Shown here piece by piece: positions 1-11,176 of a stretch of 64,000 nt of DNA. The notes beneath the pieces were generated by a model, which saw only the letters and a program-made list of their open reading frames with translations, had not been told where the DNA came from and searched no databases. Position numbers and translations under genes: made by a program. Each line of letters opens with the position of its first letter. Positions within the stretch are counted from its first letter, which is position 1. The DNA comes from Phoronis australis (taxonomy: Eukaryota; Phoronida; Phoronidae), in the NCBI GenBank assembly GCA_002633005.1, contig NMRA01000265.1, positions 6,381 to 70,380 of the forward strand, read 5' to 3'.

Positions 1-271
1 ACTCTGTGGTTACCACGGAAGACTCTGTGGTGATCAGGGAAGACTCTGTGGTTCACCACGGAAGACTCTGTGGTGATCAGGGAAGACTCTGTGGTTACCA
101 CGGAAGACTCTGTGGTGATCAGGGAAGATTCTGTGGTGACCAAGGACAATGTGGTGCACGTTTCAAGCTCTACCTCAACATGCAAGGGCGGCACAAGCAC
201 TGGAGTTGATGGAGCAGCCACAGAAGATGACAGCAAATGTTCCCTCTCGATCCACCCTTCAAGGTCACTAC
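1..271 (-). CDS. Partial exon of unrecognised gene, with coding minisatellite
   Basis: This exon-like segment runs off the left edge. It follows a pyrimidine-rich acceptor (AG at 272-273) and stays open to base 1 in only one frame. That frame needs the previous exon to end one base into a codon, which the exon at 693-870 does. It begins GSDLEGWIEREHLLSS and passes into a Thr/Ser-rich repeat of 14 residues (TTESSLITTESSVV), encoded by a 42-bp minisatellite made of two 21-bp halves. One half-unit (about 44-65) has an extra C, giving 22 bp and shifting the frame; the shifted frame also stays open to the edge. I recognise no family. It may be a polymorphic Ser/Thr-rich linker, and the extra base may be real or a sequencing error. 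Confidence 0.5.
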
Positions 272-692
272 CTGAAAAAATTAAAAAGTTCTAGAAAATG
301 ACATTTGGGGAATAGTGTTGACGAGCCCAAAAACCACCAATCATCTGAGTTAGAGAAACCAGTGCTTTAGATCAAATCCTTCGTTTATGTATTATGGCCA
401 GAGCACCGTTTTTCAGCAATTTCGAAGCAACATAGAGTGCCAACTAAATTTGGCTCGTAACCAGCAAGAATCCATGGGGCCCATAAGGTATGAACTCCCA
501 TTTTATAGCTTTTGTACAGTTGTTACTGAGGACTATAAATTGTGCCCTATATGCCCGTCAATTGTAACAAACTCTGCTCATTAGCCTGGATCTACGAATA
601 GCCTACAAATGAAATATACTTTCAAGCAAACTCAGTAATTAAGTATTTGTAAAAGAGAGGCGCTCTACTCTATGGTCATTCAAACAAATTAC

Positions 693-870
693 CAGCAATT
701 TCTGTTTGCGTCTCTGCATCTCGCCTGATGGGCTCTATGATGATTTGCGTGTCCCAAGAGCACCGAAGGCCAGATGAGGAAGATATCGATGAAGGGGTAT
801 CTGCATGCGTGACAGTATGAGGCGCCGTAGATCGTTTCTGTTTGGCTATCGAACGGACCTCTTCGCGAAT
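693..870 (-). CDS. Internal exon of unrecognised left-edge gene
   Basis: This 178-bp exon has an acceptor AG at 871-872 and a donor GTAATT just after 693. The frame starts at phase 0 (IREEVRSIAKQKRSTAP) and ends one base into a codon (RRDAETQTEIA plus G). Those phases fit the exon upstream (1176-1320) and the one downstream (1-271); the two other open frames would not. The peptide is hydrophilic, Ser/Thr-rich and charged, with no domain I recognise. The agreement of two junctions is the main evidence that this is coding. Confidence 0.5.
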
Positions 871-1175
871 CTAAACAAATGGAAGACAAAAAAGTGATGT
901 AAGTTCAAAAAAGTAAAAAATAACAGTTTGTTATAGAGCAACATGAGCACAACAACCAACAATACTTTTAATGGTAAACCCGGTATAATTGATTAAAAAC
1001 TCTTCAAAATTAAACTATACCAGGTTTACCTTCAATAAGTATTTTTATTTCTACTTATATCTATTTCTGGTAACGGCTTGCTACAATTTTTCTAACAATA
1101 ACTAACCATATCCATCCAAAAAGCAAACTCTCAAAGACATCCACTTATAAAAGTTACACTTTATAATTAACCTAC

Positions 1176-1320
1176 CCTTGCAGACTCAAGTTTCCTTGAA
1201 ACCAAAGATCTCTGCCGCTTCGGACTCCCAGAAAAGGCAGACACTTTCTGGGAATGCAGGGTTGGTTTCCGTGATTTCACATGCAGTGAAGGGACACTGC
1301 CCGGAAGTAAGCGAAGACGA
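1176..1320 (-). CDS. Upstream exon of unrecognised left-edge gene
   Basis: This 145-bp candidate exon has an acceptor AG at 1321-1322 (ttttgcag) and a donor GTAGGT at 1175-1170. In the frame offset by one base it reads RLRLLPGSVPSLHVK, then SGSPKRQRSLVSRKLESAR, a basic serine-rich segment resembling a phosphorylation-rich linker. It ends at phase 0, matching the next exon. The first base completes a codon from an exon not found further right. The plus strand is also open here in two frames, so the strand rests on splice-phase consistency. Confidence 0.4.
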
Positions 1321-2154
1321 CTGCAAAACAAATATCCGAGTTTAAAAGCTGAATTGAGCCTGCGGTATAATCAACCAGGATCACTCATATATTAATTAGA
1401 CAAAGCATGTTTTGCAAGACACGCAAGGGTTCAATATGCCTCCTTTATTTGCATTTCATTCCTGTAATGCAGTGTACTGGACGATAAGAACCATCCCAGA
1501 CAAAAAGCACATTGATTTACTTACCAATCACAACAGGCATTACTACATTACTATCCTCAACACATTACTGCCTGTTACAACCACGACTCCAACAAAACTA
1601 CAGACGGTGAGTGCGCTCACCTTAGACATTTCAATTGTTGACATGAAAAACACTTTTCATTGCACAATGATTAGAGTAATTAAATCGCACCAAAAACTGG
1701 GATGGGTGGTAAATGAACGCCGCATGGGGGAGGCAGACAACAGGGAGTAGGGATTAGTGAACATATAGCATCCACAGTAGGGAAGTATCTTTTATAACGT
1801 AGCTTGAATGCTATACTTATGTCTGAGAGTGACCCCCGGAATCAATTCACATTGCTCAGTACACTACCGTATAGTGACTACAAGAGCTGCAGAATCCTTG
1901 AAAAACAAAAAGATAGGCCACACAATAGGCTACTTCTATAGTGTGTGTCAGACACTGAACAAGCTGATGCGAGTAATCTAATCAATGATACTAAAGTAAT
2001 GACAATGCCAGGCAGCTTGTTTACCAAACTGCCAGTGAATCTTAGCTTGGACTGAGGTGCATGTCGATGACCTGCTCACCAACCAGTTTCACGAGATACC
2101 CGTAGACGTAGTAACTATTTTATATATTTGTTATTGAAAAAATAATAAAATGCA
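1321..2154. other. Intron or intergenic DNA, no supported gene
   Basis: No convincing exon is seen. A plus-strand open frame at 1412-1750 has no splice or family support. A short minus-strand frame at about 2048-2118 (YYVYGYLVKLVGEQ, then stop) sits beside the THAP/transposon junction, and its phase would fit a THAP exon spliced at 4568, but the intron would have been only about 45 bp before the transposon arrived. Confidence 0.4.
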
Positions 2155-2159
2155 CTCAC

Positions 2160-4563
2160 CAGTGGCGGATCTACGGGGGGTTCAGGGGGTTTAAGCCCCC
2201 CCTCGGGCCAGGACCCAAAAATTTAAAAAAAAAAAACAAAAGCGTCTCCAGCAAAACAAAAACAGCACCGCCAGCGTGTGTTAACTCCAAGTAAACCAAC
2301 TTGGAAAAAATTGAGGGGGGTTCACTCTGAAAATATAGTTTTTTGCATTGTGAATTGCTGAGTCTTTGTGGCTCATCGGCAAAACGCGCGGGGATTTATT
2401 GTGCGCGCGCTTCCGTCGACACTTCTGAAGTAGCCAAGCATTTTAGATGGATTCACCGCTGAAAGAGCAGTTCTAAAGCTGATTCTTTAGGTAACTAGCT
2501 TCTTTACTCTAAGATATATTTTGATTTGATTAGGGGAAATACTGCGGTGCTGCAACCCTGATATTCAGGCGAATTGACGTGCAACGTTTTTACCTCATCT
2601 GTCATGCCGTGTCATTCTATTACACTCAACACGTTTGTAACTGGTGTATAGTAAAGTTGTCTTGCGCAATATCATACAGTGTACATGTACATGTTCATGT
2701 AATATTGTGTACATGTACATGTAATATTTTTGAAAAAAATTCTTTTTCCGAAGAATTGCTATTGTGGCGGGCGCCGTGGTCTGGTCGCGAGTCCGTTTGA
2801 AGACTCACTCTATAGCAAGTTATGTCTATACAAAGAATGACCAAGGGGGCACTCACATTGAGAAAGTGACCGCATTCGCGAAAAGTGTAGAGTACCAGAA
2901 ATTGCGGGGAGGCTGTTCTTTCACAACAAAGTCTTGCGGGACTCGTGCAATGTTCAATAGGCCTCCTAAGGAGCCCTAGTTCCGACCTCAACACCTACCG
3001 TCTGTCTACCTGCAATAAGCACATTGCCGTCTTCTATACTGGGAATTTCCGCAGAAAGGCTCATCCGATGAAACGCTCATGCCCATGGGCATTTATTTGA
3101 TATTATTACTTCGGGTTTCAAGCGTTCAGGCATTGGGACGTTTATTTCGAAAATTGCAAGAGATGCAAATAAGTCCTGGGATTCTTTGTCAAGGTTTAAA
3201 GTAGTCCATGATGAACGGATCAAATTTAGTTGCACATGTAAGTCTTTTGAATGGACTTGGCAACCTCAAGGGTCTTAGTATCAACTGAGCTGCGAAACGA
3301 CGTGCTGACATTGTAGAGGCTTACAAGCTCATTGACACAGCAGTTGACGAAGTGCAAGCGTTGGGAACAAACATCGAAGATATCTGGGTAGAATGGTTCC
3401 AAGACGAGCAAATCCTTGGATCCGATATAAAAATTCCTCGGCAGTCTAGACAACAGAAAGATAGGACTAACGTATGAGTAACCACTGGGGATTAAAATTT
3501 TAGAGAGAAGTTTTCAATTCAAAATTTTTTGCATAGTACGCTTTAGGTCTCGCGACGGACCACGCCAGCTTGATTTGTGAAGATGTTGAGTTTCAGTGTA
3601 CTTTTGGTCCCTCGGCGAACTAGTCTTGTGATTTTTTTTACCAAAGTGTGCTTTGTAAAACTATTTATCTCAGCCAGTACTGTTTGGTCCCGCGACAGAT
3701 CGACTACTTTTATACGGATAATAAGCACAGGTCAATGTACTCTTGGTCTCGTGACGGACCAGGTCAGCTTTTTGTGTACTCTCAGTGTACATCTGGTCCC
3801 TCAGCAAACTAGTCCAGTGTATCTTTTCACCACTGTGCACAGGATGTCTTGATTTCGTGAAACTGTTTCAGATGATTTGTTTCCTGATAGATTTGACGTT
3901 TTTCAATTGTTGTCAACGTGATTCAGCTTAATAAAGTGATACCTAATTATTCATTGTCGCTTTTAATAATAGACTATGAGTTGAGAGCACCATCGTTCGC
4001 CAGTTTTTTCTCGTAACGAGACAGAACACATGTTTATTTCCGGACTAACAGTACAGGTCTTCGTTCTTAAACAACTTGAGGCTGCTGTTACGCGATCATC
4101 TCTGATATTCAATTTTTTACGCCCCGTCGGTGCTCCTTAATTATGCTCTTGAATATTTGGAATTTGTCTAAGCCCCTGTATACACACCACACTTTTCGTA
4201 TACGACTTTTCGTATGCTAAAACAGGTGTGTGTAAGCAGATGTTCCAACAAAAATTTTTGCTGGTGGCGTGACTCATACCCAGATGTGCACAATATGGTT
4301 TCACGAAACTTATGTGCCAAGTTCATGTGACGAAATCGAGAACGGTTTTTAATTGTCTTGAGAAAAACTCCAGAGACATGTTAAGTGACAGAAACTTACC
4401 AGGATGCATGGAAATTTCACTATTTGGCTACAAAAACAAAAAAATATCTTACACGGGAGGGGAAACCTCCCTCCCGACCTCCCCCGCTCGGCGCTATGCG
4501 CCTAGGATTCGACCTTGGCGGGAATCCTAAACCCCCCTTGCTGAAAACGTAGATCCGCCACTG
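2160..4563 (+). mobile_element. Decayed hAT-like DNA transposon with perfect 16-bp terminal inverted repeats
   Basis: The left end CAGTGGCGGATCTACG (2160-2175) is the exact reverse complement of the right end (4548-4563). The element is flanked by a direct repeat CTCAC at 2155-2159 and 4564-4568. Inside, plus-strand 3289-3477 encodes the remains of a hAT transposase. The 2404-bp element has no long open frame, so it is dead or non-autonomous. It also holds a two-unit repeat at about 2679-2727 and diverged 'tggtcccgcgac'-type repeats at 3540-3840. Five bases is short for hAT target duplications, which are usually eight, so the superfamily rests mainly on the internal coding remnant. A loosely related end sequence recurs on MITEs elsewhere in the window. 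Confidence 0.8.
3289..3477 (+). pseudogene. hAT-family transposase fragment (ZMYM1/P52-repressor-like)
   Basis: The open segment reads KRRADIVEAYKLIDTAVDEV, continues through an EWFQDEQILGSDI-like stretch, and ends PRQSRQQKDRTNV before a stop. This pattern (an IV-A-L-ID helix, a W-F acidic helix, then P-R-x2-R-Q-x2-R-x-N) resembles the region before the C-terminal dimerisation domain in hAT transposases and domesticated relatives such as ZMYM1-like proteins. An in-frame TGA lies directly upstream (3286-3288). I see neither the catalytic RNase H-like residues nor a dimerisation domain, so this is a remnant of the element at 2160-4563. Confidence 0.6.
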
Positions 4564-4567
4564 CTCA

Positions 4568-4813
4568 CTAAGTGGCCAGACCTTCATCGTAACGTTTCCT
4601 CTGACTGGAGTCGAAACACGAGTCCTCAAAGTGGGCAGAACAAAGAGTGGCACCGGACCGAATCGCTTGGTCCACGCTGAGGTCCCACACTCTCGTTCGG
4701 CGCACGAAGCGATGCCATTTCTGCGCAAGTTTGACGTCCTTTGGAAATTTGAAAACCGAGACGTTCTCCGTCTGGCTGCTGTTGCTGCAGCCTCCGCAAA
4801 TACATCTTTTCAT
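4568..4813 (-). CDS. THAP-type zinc-finger domain exon
   Basis: The 81-residue frame begins with ATG at 4813 and encodes one THAP domain, a C2CH zinc finger that binds DNA in nuclear regulators and some transposases. Zinc ligands are visible: C4 and C9 (MKRCICGGCS), then C58-x2-H61 (TLCSAHF). The conserved FKFP (21-24), W33 and the EDSCF segment after the last ligand are also present. Codon choice is GC-richer than the surroundings, as expected for a real exon. The frame stops at TAG (4568-4570) where the hAT-like element begins. Without the element the sequence would read ACTTA|GTGAGTGC, a good splice donor, so the exon was probably spliced to downstream exons I have not identified. It could instead be a THAP-only protein or be inactivated. 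Confidence 0.75.
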   Translation of the reverse strand: MKRCICGGCSNSSQTENVSVFKFPKDVKLAQKWHRFVRRTRVWDLSVDQAIRSGATLCSAHFEDSCFDSSQRKRYDEGLAT

Positions 4814-7800
4814 CCCTCTACGAGCCTTCTCGACGCTAAATATACTTTGCTTTCACTCCACTCTGTACACTGTGTCTCTAATCCAAATAATATGGCGAAC
4901 GACTTGGGTTCAACCCATGACGTCAACATGTTTATTATTTTTTTTTAAATTTGCGTGTTTCTTTACGAGTTGTGCACTAATGGCACTGAAATTAAGTAAG
5001 ATATATTAATAAAATTTATTTTGAGGTACTATAGTCATGTTGTGTACACTTTAAATTACAGGACTGTCAGCATTTGTGAAATATTGTACACTTCGTATTT
5101 TAGGATTGCAAGATAATCATTATGTGACATTTATTTCTTGCAAATATGAGTCGAAAATGCAAAGTGCAGATGCAGTATCAGAGGTCAGTTGTCAGAGCGG
5201 AAAAGGTTGGTGAATGACTGAAACAGTCACGAGCAGTGCTTATATTCTACGTTGGCATATGCTACAGAGCTTACAATTTACTGGTTGTAATCACTTTTGC
5301 AAGATCTGAATGACGAGAAGTCACATTTCAATAACCAGTTGGTGTGGTTGTATAATATATAATTTTCGCTTGATCATTTAATTCTGGGGATAACGAATAA
5401 CTGACCATGCACTTTTATGAAGACTGCATAATGTCTGACACCAGTATTCCATTGAGGTACTACTGTAACCGAAACTTAGAAAAAGAATTATGCTTTGCTA
5501 TGCAGATCCATAGCTCTGTTCTTTCTGCAAAGATTTTTCTAATGTGGCTGGATTTGTCAAATGGAATCTATTTGTCGCTCTGGCATTCCGTTCTTGAGAT
5601 ATTCAAGATTTACTGGTCAGACTTCTTTCCCTTTATTATTTCCTTATTTCTATCTGCACTTTTGTTAGTCCATCATATTCGAGCCGGAGGTTGCATTTTT
5701 GTCTGGTCTACATGAAATTTTTACACGCTGTTTATCTCGTCAATAACTTAAGGACTATAAATATTTTTGGTGAAATTGGATAGAAGATAACACTATCTTG
5801 ACAGCTATTTTCAAATAATCCCGTGTGGAACGCCCAAGTTCCTGAGCATCACAATCCTTGATAGAAACTTTTGAAATGTTGTGCGTATAGACCGTCTGCA
5901 ATATCTTGTTGGTTTCTCACTACGACTTGCTATTCTTCCATTATCTGACGACTACTCTTTTACCAACTTGTTCCGCTATGCACTTTTAATGACTTTTCAT
6001 TTACTTTACGTTGGTGTCTTAGGCATTGGGGTTGTCGGTGTTCTTGATTTTGCTAAATGTTGCTTCTAAGAACTCTTTGAGATTGTGTTGATATTGAGTG
6101 AATCGGCTTCTTAATTTGGAATTAAAGTTTTTAATTTTTTAGGTGTTATTCAATATTACCTGAGGGCTGTTCCAGTAAAATCAGTGTTACGGCAGCAGAA
6201 ATAAAAATTCATGGGTGGTGGTCTTCAGAAAAAAACTCAAATTATGGGTGGTCGTTCCTGTAAGAAGTGATGCATTAAAAATAGGTGGTATTTTTTGACC
6301 TGTTAATGTTGACAGCTTGGTTACTTCAGCGGTCAAAACTCAAAAAATGCAATTGGCATTTTTCCTAACTTATCCCAATACAAATAAGCCCATATTGCCA
6401 GTGAACAGAGTGCAATATGTTCACTATGCCATTAATCAAGTCATGGGCAACTTGATTTGAGCCAACTGTTTGTCTGCAGTCCTATTGAATTGAAAAGTTA
6501 TGCAACACTAAACTGGTGTTAACACATATAAGAAAATTGATGATTTTTAAATAAAAAGTATGAGGAGTAAGATAAACAAGTTCCAATATTTACTTGACAT
6601 AGAAGTATAAAAGAGTTCGTGGAGACAGTTTGAGATTCATAGATCCTTATAATTGAAAAAAAATGTTCATTGAAATTAGAACAGACACCTGGTGGCTGCC
6701 AAAAGTATTGCTCACAGGCTACTTTAGTTTTTGACAATATTGGACTAGACAACTAGTTCTTGTCTGTCAATCATCTAAGTTCTTAACAGGTCATCCTGGA
6801 GGCAATTTGTTTGCAAGTGTTGGATTTTATATTTTAACCTATTAAAAATAATTAAAAAATTATGGGTCATGGGTTGGAGAAATAAATGAAAAATATGGGC
6901 AGTGTGTACGAAATAAAAGTGCCTTCCGTCCCCTCCCATACAGATTTTGCTGGAACAGCCCTGATCTCAGGGACCCCCAATTGTAGAGAAGTGGATGAAG
7001 AGTCCTGCTATTGTCACTTTGTCGAAGATTTGTTCATTCAAAATAATGCCAGACTACATTAGCTTTTGATTTATTTAATTTTAAACTTGTTGTTTATGAT
7101 TTGTTACCAAGAATTTGTTGATTCATATTAGTGTGTAAAATGTACGGTTCAATTGAGTGTTTGAGCTGTTTTTGGATTTCCATGGGCATAGCTACATTTC
7201 CATCAAGGCGTATCAACTGCAGTGATGGCAAATTAATACATTAGCTACCTCAGGGATGAAACTAACCAACTTCGACAAGCTCAGCCATGCATCCTATCAG
7301 GACAATTTGTGACTACTGGCAAATTATGTGTTTTCAAATCAAAATTTTCAGTTGTTTACTCATCTATCTGGTTCATCAAACTTTCTGGATATAGTAAATT
7401 ACTGGCCACGATACAAGTCACTGGTACCCCATGATACGAGTCACGGGTCCCACATGATACGAGTCACTGGTCTCATATGGTCTACTCTCATTGCTTCCTG
7501 AAAGTCTTCCATTGTCTCGTTGGACGCATCACTTTTAACACCTAATGCCGGTTAGCAACTTCCATAAAAGCCACTTATTGCAGTGTTGAGGCATGGCACA
7601 AAAGATAGTGTTTTAACACTTAAAAGTGCAATGTAAAACATCTATGGACTCGGTGAGGAAAAACTTTTACAGATTATCTTTGTGAATACCTATTTGTTGT
7701 TTGTTCGATGTACGTTTTCATAGCCTGAAGAACACAAGGACATATTTATGTGTTAAGGATGTATTGAGACTGAGCAAATAATGCAGCATCTGTTAGGAAG

Positions 7801-8522
7801 CATGTTCAAACAACATGTCAGGAGTTTTTGTGAAGACCTTGAAGTCTTGTTGTGTTTTTGCATTTACGGTATTGAAGCTACGCCCTTGGTAAGATCCTCT
7901 TTAACCAAAGAACTGAATGTTTCTTAACGTATTCAATCAATACAGATGTATCGGAAACGACCCATTTTTTACGCAAAGTTCGGTAATAGTTGGATATAGT
8001 GTGCCCGTATTTGAAGAACCAATTTTCTCAATTGAATAACAGGCATCAAACTGGTTCTCAAAATGCGGGCAAACTATATCCAACTATTGCCCAAAATTTT
8101 TTTATAGTGACACCCTGTTCACCAATACAACTGGCAATTAACATACAAGAACGGCCTCCTAAATTTTAAACTTTGTCGCTAAATACCATGTGCTATATAG
8201 CTACTACACTGCACAGCTGATGGTCACTTTTTTCTAGTCTTTGTATTGATTGCTACTTAACAAGCAGCCAATGTTATAGCTTATAAACACAAAGTTCTTT
8301 AATACACAACAGGTCCAGAGTGAACAAGATAAAACAAATTCGATGATTAAGTCACACAATCTTTTGTTCAACACTGTAAGTGGTGGCCATGTTGATGTGC
8401 CATGAGGCTCTCTAGTCCTGCATTCACTAAACAGCACCAAACAAGATCAAATCTCCGGATATAATAGTGTCCTAAGCACAGTCTCATGGCCACCTCAGCA
8501 TAGTGAGATCACCTGGCCTACA
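4814..8522. other. AT-rich stretch without a recognised gene
   Basis: About 3.7 kb separates the THAP start from the COPS9 stop. Open frames at 5407-5715 and 5881-6069 (plus) and 6519-6752 (minus) are short, low in complexity and without splice support. The part nearest 8522 should hold the COPS9 3' untranslated region. A foldback element lies at 7986-8095. Confidence 0.4.
7986..8095. repeat. Foldback (MITE-like) element, GAACCAGTTT family
   Basis: Two arms of about 42 bases are near-perfect inverted copies: the left begins GTAATAGTTGGATATAG and the right ends CTATATCCAACTATTGC. They flank a short loop containing CTGAATAACAGGC-like sequence. Related pieces with the GAGAACCAG and GAATAACAGGC motifs recur near 17330-17380, 43488-43530 and 63610-63700, so this is a small dispersed family. 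Confidence 0.7.
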
Positions 8523-8560
8523 TCATGACAAGTCTTCATCATCAAAAAGATCGTCGAAAT
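8523..8560 (-). CDS. COPS9: COPS9 last coding exon (acidic C-terminus)
   Basis: After an acceptor (cttcctccacag, AG at 8561-8562) this 38-bp exon reads AT-TTC-GAC and so on, then stops at 8523-8525. It encodes FDDLFDDEDLS. With the single G from the exon at 11177-11249 it completes the sequence HADFFHDFDDLFDDEDLS, which matches the C-terminus of COPS9 (CSNAP/MYEOV2), the 57-residue acidic ninth subunit of the COP9 signalosome. In that family the Phe/Asp-rich C-terminus docks on the signalosome that removes NEDD8 from cullins. The match of both sequence and splice phase makes the identification strong despite the tiny exon. Confidence 0.85.
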
Positions 8561-9815
8561 CTGTGGAGGAAGAAATTCGTGGAGAGTTATGTGTGTTTCC
8601 CAACACTAGAATTCAGTAATTATTCACAGATGTCGTTATAACTAAAAGACTGATAGAGAATACAACAAACATATCGTAATGGTTTTTACACAATATGGCA
8701 TGAAAAGTATTTATTTTGTCAAAAATTTCAAGAAAAACGAGTTTTTAGTCTGTTGTTAGCTGGATTAGTACTGTTTTGACATTGAGAAGAACTATTTGGT
8801 AAAGTTTCCTTATATTCAAACAAAAATTTGAAGCATTTGAAAAATCAAAAAATGACAATTTTTGCCATTTTTTTGATTTTTCAAATGCTCACTGTATTGC
8901 CAAAATGTTCAAGATTTCATCCAGTGTTTGTTGAAGACATCCATAGTGTATGAAATTTAAAGTAATTTTGTAAGTAAAATTGTTGAAAATCTTGATGAAA
9001 TAAAATTTTACTGTTCCTCTACAATGTGTTCTAATTTAAAGGAACTATACCATAATTGGCATTTGAACTACTATTTGGCAATTGTTCTGAGTTCAGTAAG
9101 TTGAGAATTACCCGTCAGTAACTTTGGAAACCGTCTTGAACAGTTTTGGTGTGTCTATCGACACCATTGTTTATAAAAACCAATTGGACATGTGACCATT
9201 ACCCTGTCTTACATTAAAGTGAGCACACAGTTAAGTTGCTGGCCATCACAGCCAGGGTTAGGTTTGAGGCTTCAAGTTAACTTGTAACAAAATTTGACTA
9301 TCTTCTTGTTATTTTCCAGTTATTATGAAATTGAACTAATGATTGTGACACGCAATTCACTTGATGTTAGCTATACACTAACAAACACTGAAGTCCAGTA
9401 GATCCACCCCCAAACCTTTTGTAATTCATTTCAAATTTTTGTGACTCAAGAAAACTTAGTCGGGACTTAATTCACTATAACTTGACCTGTACCGCGGCCT
9501 TGTGTACTTAGATATCAGAACCAGTGATCTAGATTCTTTTGTGTGGAGCTGGGCAGTCCCCACATAATCATATTTCAGGCCAGTAAAATAATGGTGTGAA
9601 TTAAATTAAACTACCATGGACTAAAACTGGTGATTTTTCAATCTAACTTCTGAAATTGAATTCCCCATGAAAAGTTAAGTTAGGTTTATTTTCATTTCTT
9701 GAAGCAATACGATATGATAAATATTAAGCCAAAAATTATGCCAACGTTTCTGTTTTGTTGCAGCATACACAATTAGTTTTACAATTTGTGAGCTCTAACA
9801 AGCGCTCGTGAGAAA
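8561..9815 (-). other. COPS9 final intron, left part
   Basis: This is non-coding sequence between the last COPS9 exon and the 1.1-kb duplicated block. It contains a strong A/T-rich hairpin at 8832-8887. I saw no other exon or repeat in it. Confidence 0.5.
8832..8887. repeat. A/T-rich perfect hairpin
   Basis: GCATTTGAAAAATCAAAAAA is followed after a few bases by its near-perfect inverse ending TTTTTGATTTTTCAAATGC. The stem is about 25 bp with almost no loop. It lies inside the COPS9 final intron. Confidence 0.75.
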
Positions 9816-10037
9816 GCTTCACAATATACTAAGTTGTTATCTGATCTTGGAAACTGCTTTCATCTGGAGTTGAAACTGGAAATGACATTCAAAGGTACTT
9901 TGAATTCAGAAGTCTAGCCAGATGCCTCAGTTTTCACAGTATATTTTCAAATAATATGTGTTATAATACGAGTAAAAAACTTAAGGGGCATCACTAACAA
10001 AACCTCACACTTATTTTTTTCAAACAAAAAATCATAC

Positions 10038-10110
10038 CATGGAAAAAATCAGCATGCACAGATTTCTCATTAGCACCAAGATCCATCAAGAGAGCACTTG
10101 ATCATCCTGT
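10038..10110 (-). pseudogene. COPS9: Left copy of COPS9 exon, with premature stop
   Basis: This is the duplicate of the exon at 11177-11249, offset by 1139 bases, with the same acceptor (AG at 10111-10112) and donor (GTATGA). The third codon is TGA (10102-10104) where the right copy has GGA, so the reading frame TGGSSALLMDL becomes TG-stop. Further in, it reads LGANEK where the right copy reads LGASEK; human COPS9 also has NEK there. This is either a nonsense allele or sequencing error placed beside the good allele, or a true duplicated exon that has died. A transcript including it would be truncated. Confidence 0.75.
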
Positions 10111-10614
10111 CTGAAACAAAGAATATTGAAATTAACAGACAAAGACACAAAGGCATAAATTATTGCTAGTTGGTGTTATGGTCCACCTTGTTGGTTGGAG
10201 TTATAAGGTACACATTATTAGTTAGAATTATGGTACATTATTAGTAGAGTTACGGTGCAAGCTGTTATTTGTGAGTTATGGTGTACATTGTTAGTTGGGA
10301 TTAAATGGTACATATTGTTAGTTTGAAATATGGTACATAAAGATAGATTTATGAAAATAGCTGTGGAATGCACTGTTAGTTTGAAATATGAAACACAGAG
10401 TGTAAATAAGGCACGCACACATGTCATAACAAATTATCAAAACTGATTTCAATTTATTACAGTTTTTTATTATTTTAATACCAGCAAACCGAATTTCCGA
10501 ACAAATTTTGCTGCTGCTACAAAGCTGCCATCATGTTCTGAAAGATGTTGCAAACAGTTAGGAAATTGCATGCCACAAGTATGTTGTTTTCAAAATGATG
10601 ATACGTTTTTTTTT

Positions 10615-10871
10615 CAAGCAGTTTATCCCATTCAATCCGCCATCTTTTTGGTCGTATCACGTGAACTAATGAATACTTATAAGTCCGAAAAGATTTCTGG
10701 CTCCGACCGGGACTCGAATCCAGGACCCACCGCTCACCGTGCTCACTACACGGTGAGTGAAAGATTCTGGGTTCGAGTCCCAGTCTGGGGCAGAAATCTT
10801 TTCGGACTTATATTCATTAGGTCACGTGATGTGACCAAAAAGATGGCAAATTGAACGGGATAAATTGCTTG
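10615..10871. repeat. Foldback element with tRNA T-arm-like centre, copy 1
   Basis: Two inverted arms of roughly 100-120 bp run from CAAGCAGTTTATCCC inward and back to GGGATAAATTGCTTG. The inner ends hold sequences shaped like a tRNA T-arm: CTGGG-TTCGAGT-CCCAG on the plus strand, and CCTGG-ATTCGAGT-CCCGG on the minus. The very centre is a small hairpin (CTCACCGTG / CACGGTGAG). No matching acceptor stem or D-arm is present, so it is not a tRNA gene. It is best read as a foldback MITE that captured tRNA-like promoter sequence. Confidence 0.7.
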
Positions 10872-11176
10872 CAACAAATTCCACACCTCACTGAATAAGA
10901 CATACTTATACACACTTTTCTTTGTACATTACAAGAGGTGGAGAATTATGCAANGCTTCACAATATACTAAGTTGTTATCTGATCTTGGAAACTGCTTTC
11001 ATCTGGAGTTGAAACTGGAATTGACATTCAAAGGTACTTTGAATTCAGAAGTCTAGCCAGATGCCTCAGTTTTCACAGTACATTTTCAAATAATATGTGT
11101 TATAATACGAATAAAAAATTTAAGGGGCATCACTAACAAAACCTCACACTTATTTTTTTCAAACAAAAAATCATAC

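Larger units (their letters stand above)
9816..10953 (+). repeat. Left copy of 1138-bp direct duplication
   Basis: This block, from GCTTCACAATATAC to AATTATGCAA, is repeated at the same length at 10955-12092, with a single N between. Only scattered base differences are seen. It contains a COPS9 exon copy with a stop, a run of diverged TTAGTTGGAGTTATGGTACA-type tandem repeats (about 10165-10400) and a foldback element (10615-10871). The equal length and the N at the exact junction suggest two alleles joined in series. Confidence 0.95.

Noticed and set aside
2048-2118. Second THAP-gene exon (YYVYGYLVKLVGEQ to stop)
   Set aside because: The phase fits, but the ancestral intron would be about 45 bp and the acceptor is poor.
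10690-10790. tRNA gene
   Set aside because: Only T-arm-like parts are present. There is no acceptor stem or D-arm, and the motif is duplicated in inverted arms of a foldback element.
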